A DNA stretch of 64,000 bases from Gorsachius magnificus (Eukaryota; Chordata; Aves; Pelecaniformes; Ardeidae): NCBI GenBank assembly GCA_034008185.1, contig CM067081.1, forward strand, positions 83,596,765 to 83,660,764. The letters are read 5' to 3'. Positions 22,562 through 33,508 of this stretch are shown one piece after another; the stretch's first letter is position 1; each line of letters starts with the position of its first letter. Under the pieces are notes generated by a model. That model saw only the letters and a list, made by a program, of their open reading frames with translations, did not search any database and was not told the DNA's origin. Made by a program: the position numbers and the translations under genes.

Positions 22562-23360
22562 AAGGCTATGATTTTACTGGCATCATGGCAATATGGTGGG
22601 ATGGCTCCTATAACTGGAGTGTTGGAATGGAAGGATTCTGGCTTTTTAGGAAGGACAAGCAGGGGGCGCAAGGAGGGGGTGTTGCCCTCTATGTGAATGA
22701 CCAGCTGGAGTGCATGGAGCTCTGCCTGGGGATGGATGAGGAGCTGAGGGAGAGCTATGGGTCAGAATTAAAGGGAAGGCAGGGACAAGTGACATTATAG
22801 TGGGGGTCTGCTACAGGCCACCCAACCAGGAAGACCGAGTGGATGAGGCCCTCTATAGACAGATAGGAGCAGCCTCACATTCACAAGTCCTGGTCCTCAT
22901 GGGAGACTTCGACTACTCCAATATCTATTAGAGGGACAGCAGAGCAGGGCATAAGCAATCCGGGAGGTTCCTGGAATGTGTTGATGATAACTTCCTTCTC
23001 CAAGTGATAGAGGAGAGGAGCCAATGAGAAGAGGTGCTATACTGGACCTTGTTCTCACCAACAAGGAGGGTCTGGTGTAGTGGTAGGACAAGGCATAATG
23101 GCTTTAAACTGAAAGAGAGCAGATTTAGATTAGCTATAAGGAAGAAATTCTTCACTATGAAGGCGGTGAGGCACTGGAACAGGTTGTCCAGAGAAGTTGT
23201 GGATGCCCTAGCCCTGGAAGTGTTCAAGTCCACGTTGGATGGGACTTTGAGCAACCTCATCTAGTGGAAAGTGTCCCTGCCAATGGCAGGGAGCTTGGAA
23301 CTAGATGATCTTTAAGGTCCCTTCCAACCCAAACCATTCTATGATTCTATGATTCTATGA
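22562..23360 (+). mobile_element. CR1 LINE with internal deletion (endonuclease joined to 3' end)
   Basis: This is a plus-strand CR1 copy of 0.8 kb. The first half (22562 to about 23072) is the ORF2 endonuclease region: WWDGSYNWSVGMEGFWLFRK, GGGVALYV, then further on LMGDFDYSNIY corresponding to the GDFN motif (Asn replaced by Asp), and DDNFLLQVIEE. The second half, from about 23076, is the ORF2 C-terminus (FKLKESRFRLAIRKKFFTMK, LSREVVD) and the 3' UTR, ending in three ATTCTATG units at 23336-23360. The whole reverse transcriptase, well over 1 kb in the complete element, is missing at the junction. Stops and frame changes occur in the endonuclease part. It is a dead copy. Confidence 0.92.
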
Positions 23361-26300
23361 TAACCTTTTTCTTTCCATTTTGCGTGCTTATGACTGTGAG
23401 TGCACATTGTGAAAATAAACTGAATTATTCAAAATGATCGGTCCCTTTTCTGTCTACATGTGCTTGACTCTTTGGGAAAAGAGGACATGGATGAGGAGGG
23501 AAAGTAAACTGGAGCACATAATAATAAACGTACCTTAACTCCTTTTCCCTTCCTCAGCAGGCTAAATCAGTTTTAGGTGGAAATCGGAGAATCCTTGGCT
23601 ACATGCCTTTGAATAAACTTGTGTTAGCTGGCCTTCTTCATCTCTCTCTCAGTGCTCTAAAGCATCTACTATGAAATATGGGGAATGGTGCAATCTGAGC
23701 TCAATATTGAGTCCAGTTCTGCATGGTAGCATCCAGTACGGAGGTGACAGCTCCAAACTTTCTTACCCCTTTTCCCCCTGCCTTTCAGTAGGAGCACTGC
23801 AGTCCTTTCTCTCCTTAACAGAACTCTTCAAGATTTCCAGGTCCCAAAAGCTTTGTTTTGCTTCCCATGTAAAAATACATGTCTTTATTCTTGTGCAAAT
23901 GATGTAGATGACAAGTGCTATCCAGGAGTAACTTTACCAGCTTCAGCTGAGGGTTTGGGAAATGGGACTCACAAGTGAATTTGGATGCCTGAATGAAGGG
24001 CTAGTGCAAGGCAGGAAAACTCTGAAGGGCAAATCAGGCCTCTGACATAATCAAGAAATTCTTTCCAAGTAGAAAAGCAGTCTAATTTTTGAAAGGGATT
24101 GCTGTAAAATCAAAACTTAACAACTTTCTTGCTGGAGTTTCTAGACATTTGCAATCCTTTTAAAACCAACATAGGCATGAAGTGTTGCAAAAGAATTTGG
24201 GGTGGAATATGGTCCACTGTGAAATCAATAGCTGGACATTGTATTGGTTTTTCGTGCTTTCTATGCAGTAATTTGAAGGGGAGAGAGGGATTGTCTTGTG
24301 GGTACTCTATTGCTCTGCTGCCTTTGTAATTTGCTGTTGTGGGAACATAAAATTACTTGTCCAGTGTGTCACTCAATGTATAGCAAGTAGCTTGAAATGA
24401 CTCCTATTGAAAAAGCAATTACCTCTCCAGCAGCAAAGAAAGGCATGCAGATGTCATGGCCTTTTTTCTAGGAAAGCTGCTTAATGACACAGGACATGTA
24501 CATAAAAAAGTAGTAAGTCTGTTTTACAGCCTTGTTGTATACTGGACTTTTCACATTTCAGAACTCTTACTCCTGAGGAGCTTTTGCATATGTGTGGGCG
24601 TACGTGTGTGGGTGTGTGCGAGAATCAAAGGAACATGGTGTCCTTTGCTTTAATAGTTTATTTTATGTTATTGCTTTGTGTTTTGCAGTCCCTCTAGCCA
24701 ATCTGCATTTATGAACTGAAGAGAATAGGAGCCAGGGGCCTAATATTACAGTAAATTAGGTACTGAATTTCTACTTGAGTGATTTAGTTTTGAATTTAGC
24801 CTTTATTCTAACTAGTTAATGTACAGAGATATCATATTGGGAGTTAGGAGACTTGCCTCTTTCCTCAACAACAAGAAGATGGTAGTCAGGGACTGAAGAA
24901 GGATGCTTGTCTTTAAAACTCCGTTCGCTCCAGTCTTTTGGGATGTTTCTCAGGCCCTTATATGGCCTGTCTCAGACATTCAGGGGTCCAGTTGCTACGG
25001 CTACCGGGATGTTTAATTGTGACTAGAGCAGGAGCAGAATGATTTCTATCCATAGCGGGGAAAATGTAATGGCTGCATTTTTCAGATTCATTTGGAGCAA
25101 GAAACTGTTTATGTTACCAGTCTCAAAAAAAATTGTTCTTCTTTGATAATTTTATTTTCTACCATTGCTAAAAGCAAACTGGGTTAGCAGAGAGGAAATT
25201 CATAGAGTTTACCTTTTCCCATTTCACAGTTTATGAGACACTTTGTGCTGGAAATATCATCAGATTAGGCTGCTGCTTCTGTTCCTTTTTCAGCAAAGGT
25301 AGTAACATGCTTATGGGCTTGAATTTATTCAGATTCCTAGGAATATAGCCTTCTTTAAGGAAAATTGTGCTCTGGTGCCACTGAAAGGGATTGGATTAAT
25401 CCTCTGAATAATTGCCTCCCCTTTTTATACTGTAAATATTGTAAAATTAGCTGTGTCAAAAATTCACTCCTTTTGATTTTGCAGTGGCATTATGTTTCCA
25501 GATTCAAATTTTCACAATAAATTGTCATGGACATTTCACATAACAATTGCTACAGCTTTTTACCTTCTCACCCCTGGTCACCCTTACTGCTAGAGCTCAG
25601 GAGGTTTAATTGTATGAGATTTTCAGGAACCGCAGTAATGTGTTTCTGCTGGGATGATCAGTGAGCTTGGTTAAAAAGATAGTGTCATCCCCTGTAACTG
25701 GCGGAGGCTTCCAGGCGCGCTCTCACAAGCGCAGCCCCAAACTGCTTAGGTGAGAGCAGCCCTCGTGCCCCATGTGAATGCAGGCGTCCCGGCTAGCAAA
25801 TCCCCAGGAGCGGCTCCGGGAAGTCATCCTGGACCTCCAGAGAACAGCTTAAGCACCTGGATATTTGGGCTTTTCCCTCTTTCCAATTCACTTACCTTGG
25901 TAAGACTTTCTGTTGTGTTATTTATTTCCCTGTTCAGAAGCCATGCTGGTTTATATTAGCCTCAGTGAAAAAGGACATCATATGTGAGGTTGGAAACCCA
26001 AAGGAGTTTCTTCATGACACCTTTATAGCCACAGTTACTTTGAATAAACACAGAAGACAGCAATAAAATACAATGGTTAGGCAGCTGACGTTGAAACTGC
26101 TGCTTTTTATACCAAAATATCAGCATCTCACTGTCAACTTATGTTTGCCTATCTGCTTTCGGTACCCATGCAATGCCTCCTGTTACCTAAGCTGCTTCTT
26201 TTGAAGCAGGGACTACCTCATTTGACTATGTATGTGATAGTTGCTGTGGTCCTGTTAGGAAAACAAACTTTCTAGAGGAAAAGACCATAGTGATCTGTGC

Positions 26301-26459
26301 AACATGCTGTTTAGATGGTCATGAGATTACAAACCTATTGTCACTCCAGAAAAAATAATGTGATGTATGTTACTAAAACTTTTACTAAACCCAATTATTT
26401 GGCCAGAATCATGTTGACTGCAGCTGAAAAGGACTGGTGCTTTATGATGGATTATTGAC
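23361..26459. other. Unassigned AT-rich DNA, no supported gene
   Basis: I see no gene, RNA or known repeat. ORFs are short (90 codons at most). A GT-rich stretch occurs at about 24588-24625. The sequence reads as ordinary intergenic or intronic DNA. Confidence 0.5.
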
Positions 26460-27052
26460 TCTGGGGTGAACATGAGCCAAAATTGCAAAGAAGGTAAACT
26501 ATACGCTGACCCACTTTAGGAGGAATGTGGCCAACAGATTTGTACCCCTCTTGTTGGCATTGGTGAGGCTGCTGCCAGTGCATCTAGATTTAGGCCTCTC
26601 AGTCTGGTTCAGGATGGATGTGGAAAGAACTGAAGAAGGTCCAGTGAAGTGCCCCCAAGGTGGCTCGGAGCGGGACCACACACTGCATGAGGAGATGCTG
26701 GGGGTGGAAGTAACAGCAGCCTGCAGCTACTTGAAGGGCAGGTACAAAGATGATGGACAAATTCTTCTTGGTGGTGTACAATGATATAACAAGTGGCAAC
26801 AGCCACTTAGTGTGGTGTGGACATTCAGGTTGAACACTAGAAAAATCTGTTCCACCAGGAGGGCAGGGCAGCACTGGAACAGGTGACCAGAGAGGTTTTG
26901 TGATATTCATCCTTGGAGATTTTGCAGACTGGGCTGGACAAAGCCACAGATGACCTGACTGAGTACTGATGTAAGTCCTTCTTCCAGCAGGATGTGCATG
27001 GGATGACATCCAAGTGCCTTTGAGTCAACATTTACAGAGTTCTGTGACTTTG
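26460..27052 (+). mobile_element. Old, decayed CR1 LINE fragment
   Basis: This is a degenerate plus-strand CR1. Landmarks appear in the right order: GTGAACATGAGCC (RT C-terminal NMS motif), AGGAATGTGGCC, GAAGGTCCAGTGAAG (the family's 'leading to VQRRA' region), AGCCTGCAGCTACTTGAAGGG, AGAAAAATCTGTTC, GGGCAGCACTGGAACAGG, CAGAGAGGTTTTGTG, ATCCTTGGAGATTTTGCA and GGGCTGGACAAAGCC. It ends at about AGTTCTGTGACTTTG, a worn form of the octamer tail. Many substitutions and small indels separate it from the younger copies, so it is an older subfamily. It has no usable ORF. Confidence 0.85.
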
Positions 27053-27654
27053 TATCTATATCTACATTACACTTCTGGCAAAGGGCCTAATCCTGGAAAC
27101 CCAGAATACCATTAAGACCTGGCACCTGGCATCTACAATGCACTATAAAGTCAGCCTCCCTGCAAGTTTAATCCATCCTGAGACAGGTGATTTGTAGGGA
27201 GGACTCCTGGACTCCTGATATGACATTGGCCATGTGATGCCTCTGAAAAGGCAGAAGGAGGCTGTACGGTGTGCCGTGGTCTGCTAGTGTGGCAAAGAAG
27301 TGCAGTGCCACCTGAAAGCACAGGGCATTTCAGGATCTCTTTTCAAGGAATATCAGCTCACAAGGGTATGGAGGAAGTTAACTAGGATTACCCATTTCAT
27401 AATAGAGGAATGAAACCTCTTCTGCATGACTGGATACAGGAGGATATTTAGTGTGGAAAAGACGACTGGGGTGTGGAGAGAGAGAGGACAGAAATCTGAG
27501 CGTCATGGAGAAGGTGAATAGAGGTTAATTGACTGTTTGCTATGTTGCAACACAAGGACTGAGAGAATATGAAATAACACTAATGAACAGAAATCTTAAA
27601 ATGATCAAATTTTTATAGTTCTTTGTACCATGTGTAGTTACTAGGGTAGCTGGG
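27053..27654. other. Unassigned DNA between two old CR1 pieces
   Basis: No feature is recognised. The stretch separates two decayed CR1 3' ends in the same orientation and may itself include repeat sequence too old for me to identify. Confidence 0.4.
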
Positions 27655-27945
27655 GACATCTTTGCCACAGGATGTTGTGGGTGAGAAGGGTTTACATAAG
27701 TTCAAAAGGAACTGGATGGAAGGAAAAAACTATCGAGTCCTGTTGGGTACAAGTAAACCCTTGGCTCTGGTAGTCTCGAACTGCCAATTACTGGAAGTAC
27801 TGGAGAATATATGGAGGAAATATCACTATATGCTATATGCTTGCTGTATTCTTGTACACTTCCCTAGGCACCACCTGGTGGTGGCCACTCTTAGAGACAG
27901 GATACTGGGTTAGGTGGGCTGTCAGTCTGGTCATCTACACTCGTA
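27655..27945 (+). mobile_element. Ancient CR1/L3-like LINE 3' end
   Basis: The sequence contains TTGCCACAGGATGTTGTGG, then AGTTCAAAAGGAACTGGA. After a spacer it has GGTGGCCACTCTTAGAGACAGGATACTGGG with TTAGGTGGGC and CAGTCTGGTC. This order matches the 3' region of an older CR1-type lineage shared among reptiles and birds, whose consensus runs 'gacaggatactgggctagatgga'. Assignment rests on remembered family consensus, so the exact subfamily is open. The ORF at 27662-27913 is incidental. Confidence 0.7.
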
Positions 27946-29190
27946 CACAGAAAGAGAACTACAAGCAGTGTGTGCCGTGGCTGGGTGATTTGCCCTACAG
28001 CCTGGCCTTTAAGCTGCTCCAGTGCAGCAGTGGAGGCACAGGAAAGGGTAGCGCCTGGCAAAGGGCTCAAGAAACTGTAGTGTATGGACAGAAGGACCGA
28101 TCTGTTGATGTCTGAATAGCAACATGCAATAAAGCAAGCTTCTAAGGTGTTGATGTGATGCTTAACTATTCCATATTTGTGAAGCCAGGAAGGGAAAAGA
28201 GAACAGATATCAGAACCTGAGCGATCCCTAGCGCTGCACATCCAGTGATGATGCTGTTCCAGTGGCCAGGGCATCAGGGAGATGAAACAATCCCACTCTT
28301 TTTTGCAGAGGACTGGCTGTGGAGCCTCTGTTCAGAGCGCTCAGGGCACAGACACCTGTGTTCACAATGCTTTTATAGCTTCTGTGGGCTTGAACGCAGC
28401 CAAGATTCAACACCTAGTGTAATGTTTACCTGTTCATTAAGTATCATTGGCATTGTTTCATTTTCTAGTTAACTCAGCTGAGACAAGCCAACTCATCCAT
28501 GGATGTCAGTGGCCTGAGATCAAGCCCCACACTTTGTAGACAGTGTCTTAAGGTCATGCCTGTATTACTGAATTCAGCAGCATTTCCCATATCCTGGCTC
28601 CAGGTGGATCCTCAAGCCCCATCCCACCTCCTGTGATATCAGGTTTGCACCAACTCCTCCCCATTCAAACCTCTTAATCCTTCTGTGGAAGTATGGCAAA
28701 CCCCAAAGAGTAAACTATAACCTAAACAGCCATAATGTGTGAATACAAATGAATGAGAATGAGGAAAAAGCCCATAGAAAAGTCCTCCCACCATCCACTG
28801 GAGGAAGATGAAGACTATCTCTGAGACAAGCTTCTGAAGACAGGTACCTACCTAACGTGGCATCCATGCTGCCTGTCTCAGCCAGTGGCTGGCAATGGAC
28901 ACTGACGGAGGACAGAGTTCTAACAACAGGATTGAATCAAACTATCCAGACTGTGATGGACGCGAGGCTGGACCCTAGTGATGAGAGTCAGCCCTCAGTG
29001 GTGACCAGGGGCCTGGAATGCCAATCTTAACTGGATGGTTGAAAAAGAGTTGGGGGCCATGGCCTGTGTCTCATCCATGGAGGCTTCACAGCAGAGTGCT
29101 GTGAGGCAAATAAGGAATGACTGTTGAATTCCTCAGAGCTGCCTATTTTCCTTCCAGACATAAACAGAGGGACAGACACAAAATGGTTGC
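27946..29190. other. Unassigned DNA, no supported gene
   Basis: This is mid-GC sequence with no recognisable gene or repeat. It ends at the solo LTR beginning at 29196. ORFs such as 27891-28274 minus partly overlap the old CR1 and are not convincing. Confidence 0.45.
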
Positions 29191-29195
29191 ACTCA
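29191..29195. repeat. Target-site duplication, left copy (ACTCA)
   Basis: ACTCA abuts the LTR start. The right flank reads GCTCA at 29757-29761, a 4 of 5 match, as expected for a 5-bp duplication that has since taken one substitution. Confidence 0.6.
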
Positions 29196-29756
29196 TGTCC
29201 TGGTTTCATCTGGGATAAAGTTAATTTTCTTCCTAGTAGCTGGCATAGTGCTGTGGTGTGGATTTAGGATGAGGAGAATGTTGATAACACCCTGATGGTT
29301 TAGCTGTTGCTGAGCAGTGCTTACACCAGTCAAGGACTTTTCAGCTTCCCCTGCTCTGCCAGGGGCACCAGGAGCTGGGAGGGGGCACAGCCAGGACAGC
29401 TGACCCCAACTGGCCACAGAGCTATTCCAGACCATGTAACGTCATGCTCGGGGGGAGTTGGCCGGGGGGCAGTGATCGCTGCTTGGGATGGGCTGGGCAT
29501 TGGTCAGCATGTGGTGAGGAATAGTATTGTGCATCACTTGTTTTGTATATTCTATATATCCTATTACCATTATTATTATTATTGATATTATTATTATTAA
29601 TGTTAGTCTTTTCCTCTACTGCTTTATTAAACTGTCTTTATCTCAATCCACGGGTTTCACTTTTTTCCGATTTCTCTCCCCCCTCCCACTGAGGGAGGGG
29701 AGGAATGAGCAAGCGGCTGCATGGTGTTCAGCTGCCTGCCGGGTTAAACCACAACA
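29196..29756 (+). mobile_element. Solo LTR, same ERV family, opposite orientation
   Basis: This 561-bp LTR starts TGTCCTGGTTTCATC and ends CCACAACA, giving the canonical TG...CA termini. It matches the reverse complement of 8555-9097 along its whole length, including TTAATTTTCTTCCTAG near the start, GTGCATCACTTGTTTTGTAT, an (ATT)n run at about 29569-29600 and ATTAAA at 29626-29631, the likely polyadenylation signal. No internal viral sequence flanks it, so it is a solo LTR. It keeps about 18 bp more than the other copy, mainly around CAAGGACTTTTCAGC, which the copy at 8555 lacks. Confidence 0.92.
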
Positions 29757-29761
29757 GCTCA
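29757..29761. repeat. Target-site duplication, right copy (GCTCA)
   Basis: This matches the left flank ACTCA at four of five positions, and the 5-bp size agrees with the perfect duplication around the other LTR of the family. Confidence 0.55.
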
Positions 29762-30089
29762 CATTGGGAGCTAGTCTATGCATGGCTGCTTTGCATGGGT
29801 TTCTTTTAATTTTTTATGTCATTTAAATGTTTGTGTTTTAGTTCATTACAAATCTTAAAACAAGACTCTTAAAGAAAAAGTAGTTTTTTATCCAGTGACC
29901 TACAAAAAGTAATTGCTGCCTTTCCAGGCATTCTGTTTAAAAATTAATGATCAGAGTAGTCCAGCAGTGAAACTATTCTATTAAAAAGGAGATAATTTTT
30001 TAAAACCACGTACCAAAGACACTTACAAAGGAACAAACCAAGACACCTGTTTTGAGAACTGCACTAAGAAATGTAAATTGCAGTACCTA

Positions 30090-30800
30090 GTGCAGCCCCT
30101 CCCGTGAGCCTGCTTGTGAGTTTTGCTGCAGTGCACACAGGTCCCAGTGGCTCCCTCCCTGCTCCTTGGCAAGCCCCTGCCACCTGGAAAAGTGAGTGCT
30201 GTGGTTCCCGGGGTCCCTCCTGCTGTGGCCCCCCGGTGATCCCGCACCCCTGGATCCCACTGCCTGCCCGAGGGGGCTGCTCCCTCCCTGTGGCTGCACG
30301 CTGTGCCCTGGCGAGAGGCACACATCCCGCGCCTGGTCTGAACCGTGCTCCTCAGCACTGAAGGATTTATACCTTTTTATAAACCAAAAGCCAGATACCA
30401 AAGCAGCTTTCTTCAGTATTTACGCTGGAGTGAGTAATCCCCAGCGGCACAGCGGGGCAGGGAAGGCTCTGTCTCCGTGCTCAGACAGCTTTGCCTCCGA
30501 CCCCTGGGCATGGACCATGGCCGCTGTACGTGGAGGACCATCGCCAACGCTGGTGCCTCCTCCAGTGCCCCAGCAAGCTATGGCAGCATCTTCCAGCCCT
30601 CCACGAACTTGGGACCAAGCAAAAGGTGGCTTGTTTTCCTGCACAGCCCCACAGGGGAGGGAGGCAGCAATGCTGGAAAGCAGCAGCTTCACTACCAGCA
30701 CGAGCCCTGGCCTGCTCTGCATTGAATGGGTTTCCTCTGGCCCCCGGTGAAGTGCTGCATATGCTTCGGCATGCTCCCGGCACCCCTGCTTGAAGAGGAG
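30090..30800. other. GC-rich patch with overlapping open frames
   Basis: About 700 bp is markedly richer in G and C than the surrounding AT-rich DNA and contains scattered CpG (for example around 30208-30330). Long open frames occur on both strands at once (30196-30750 plus, 184 codons; 30481-30816 minus, 111 codons; and others), which is the signature of few AT-rich stop codons rather than of a gene. It could be a weak CpG island, an old GC-rich repeat or simple compositional drift. Confidence 0.35.
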
Positions 30801-33480
30801 AGCAGTCCAAGGCCATCTGTGCTTTCTCTGTGCTATTAAGGGATCAGCAGCTGACCATGACAGCTGTGTCTGCTCTAATAAATTAAGCAGTGCCAGGGCA
30901 CATCACTGGACTTTATTATTTATATTGTTAAATTATTGAAATGCCCCCTGGCTTGCTTTTGGCCAAGTAGTACTCTCCCAAACGATTCCCAGGCACAGTG
31001 CAGAAGTTAGCTTAGGCCAGGGACTGCTCCCAAGTGCGGTGTAGCTGCAGCCTCTCTATTTTACAGGGTAAGAGAGTTTAATAGTATGGATACAGACTGT
31101 TCCATACCACTTGGCCTTAGAGTCAGGGAGCAGCTTCAGGCACGCTTCGTTCAGCAGTGTGGGCATAGCTTTTGGATCCAAACATTCTTCATGCCATTGG
31201 AGCAGCATGAGTTTAAAAATCCAGTCCTGAACAAAAAATCCATCTCATACAAACAATTCAAACAATTGCTTTTTTTTTTTTTTCCCTTACTTCTGTTTGG
31301 TCCTGAAATATCTGGCCTATTCACTTTGTTTGCATAAATTTTTTTTCTCCAGCCACTCATTATTATGCTGATTCTAAGAGTCACATAGAGGCATTAGATT
31401 TTGCTCTTATTCTTTTAGGGGACCTCTTCAAGGACGGAAAAGGAAGCGCTAAAGCTGCAAAAAGAGTTGAAGTGTTTTCTTCCAGCTTGGTAGAAAAATC
31501 CTTAAATAACAGCTCCCTTAAAAGCCTATTCCAAACACATTATGCATCCATACACCCACATTTTATATATATGCATACACAGATAACATTCAAAAACTTA
31601 CTTTCCTTCAAGGGTGAAAAACATCTTATGATCTCGATTTTCTGATTAACACCTTCATGTCCTTACAAATAGTCACAGCTCTAAGTTTTTCTTGGATTTC
31701 CTCCTGCTCTTTTTTTCTCTGTTAATTTCTTTTTCCAAAGGATTAAATATTTCTCTGCAACACAGACATATTTTACAAACAGTAAATTTAATTTATTCTC
31801 TGTGGAATCATTCCAAATGTTCAAGCTTTGCTTTCTTGGTTACTGTTTTAAGTGTAATATTAGCTGTGAAAACTGAAGACTTTAATACCCGCTGTTTCTT
31901 GGACAAACTTAATATCTTCCTGTATTCCAATCCAGAGACTACGAAGAGAAAACAGCTCTGCTTGTACCCTTACTCCCAGCTGGAGTCACAGAAGCACGCA
32001 TTTTGGGGCTGTAAACATTCTGATGGGAATTTCATCCTTACTGTAGGCTTACTTAAAAAACATTCAACAAAGAGAGAGACTGCATTTTCTCAAGCCACAG
32101 CAAAGCATGCCCTAGGCACTCCTATCTAAGTCTCTTCTTCTGCCCTGACCCAGAGGAAAAGCTTCATATCAACCCCCCCAATGAAATAATTAAATGACGA
32201 GCACGAGCTCGGTTTGGGTTTGCTACATTCCCACAGAAGAAACATGGGATTGAAGAGGCCACTTTGCTATTTGCATGGATTTCCCCTGCATTCAGTAGAG
32301 AAGGGAAAGGCTTTTAAACCTGCACTCTTGCTCTTTGAGTTCACCAGCATGTAACAGTAAGGGTTTTCAACAGTCTTCTGACTTTGCCAGAAGAATTATT
32401 CCATTGCAAGGACGGAACTAAATGTCTAATTTTAGCTTTAGATCTTCAGTTATTTTTTATCACATCATATATCTTACTTTCATTATGAGGCTGATCTTTG
32501 AAACCTTCAGAAACTCCTCTCAGCCCTGTGGACTTGGATCTCATCTTGTAGTGCTTTTGCTCTTGGCAATGGCAGTGGTGGCGGGCCATAGGAAGGGAAA
32601 GATGATGACTCCCGGCAGCAATGTTGAGCTTAAGAACCAGATTCCATATAGCTTACAAGAGAAAAGCAAAGACACAAATGTCCTTGATAGTGCACTGGAG
32701 AGCGAAAAATATGTAACAAGACAAGACAGAGTTTAAGATGTATTTGAACAAGCAACCAGCTGTAGAATGGAATGCTTGGGGGGAAAAAAACCCCAAACCA
32801 AGAGCTTGCTTCAAATTTTGAGTCATGCTGTGGAAAAAAGTTATGTCTCTATTGACAAAGGGGAAAGAGGGAAAGGAAACAGACAGAAGGCAGAGCGGAG
32901 GATTAGGAAGAAGTCGTGCTCAGTGGAAACCAATGAAGTCAAATCGCAGAGTAAATTCCAAGTGTTAAGATAGTCTGAGGGTTTTTTCTGATTTAAAGCC
33001 TTTAGAAATCTGTATAATATACTCACTCATTCTCACAAATGAAAACAGTGTGAACAGTTTTATAATTTAACAAAGGATTGGTCCCAAGTTCTCTACACCC
33101 TTCATAGTTTTCCTGCAACTAATTTACTTCATTTGGGCTCAGTGAAAATCATCATTCAAAAAAAAAAAATATTAAAAAATCACTCTTTAAGCAATGGGAA
33201 AGGGAAACTTTTTATATCCTATCTAAAATGCTTGTTATTGCATAATTTTGTCTTCCCTTTTAAATCAGAGCATGGCCCTATCTGATAGCAGATATAAATC
33301 TATGACATCCATTTATCTTATAAGAAAAACATAATGAAAAGACTAAAGAAAAGTATCACTGAGGTTTATTAGAAGTGACCAAAAGACAAAGAAAGTTAGA
33401 CTGATAGATTAAAAGCAGGAAAGCAGATAATTAGATTTTGCTGGCGCTGCATAGTGGGGCACTATATCTGTTGCTCCCTG

Positions 33481-33508
33481 TCCAATCCAATCCAACCCAA
33501 TCCAATCC
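33481..33508 (+). repeat. Imperfect (TCCAA)n microsatellite
   Basis: TCCAATCCAATCCAACCCAA and then TCCAATCC form about 28 bp of a pentamer repeat with one interruption (CCCAA). It creates several CCAAT words by chance of the motif. Confidence 0.85.

Noticed and set aside
26599..27009. 136-codon minus-strand ORF
   Set aside because: It is antisense to a decayed plus-strand CR1 and has no independent support.
30196..30750. 184-codon plus-strand ORF
   Set aside because: It lies in a GC-rich patch with equally long antisense frames, has a low-complexity Pro/Ser/Trp-rich translation and no domain. Composition explains it.
31692..32129. 145-codon plus-strand ORF with a hydrophobic start
   Set aside because: No recognisable family. 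Roughly one ORF of this length is expected by chance in a 64-kb window of this composition.
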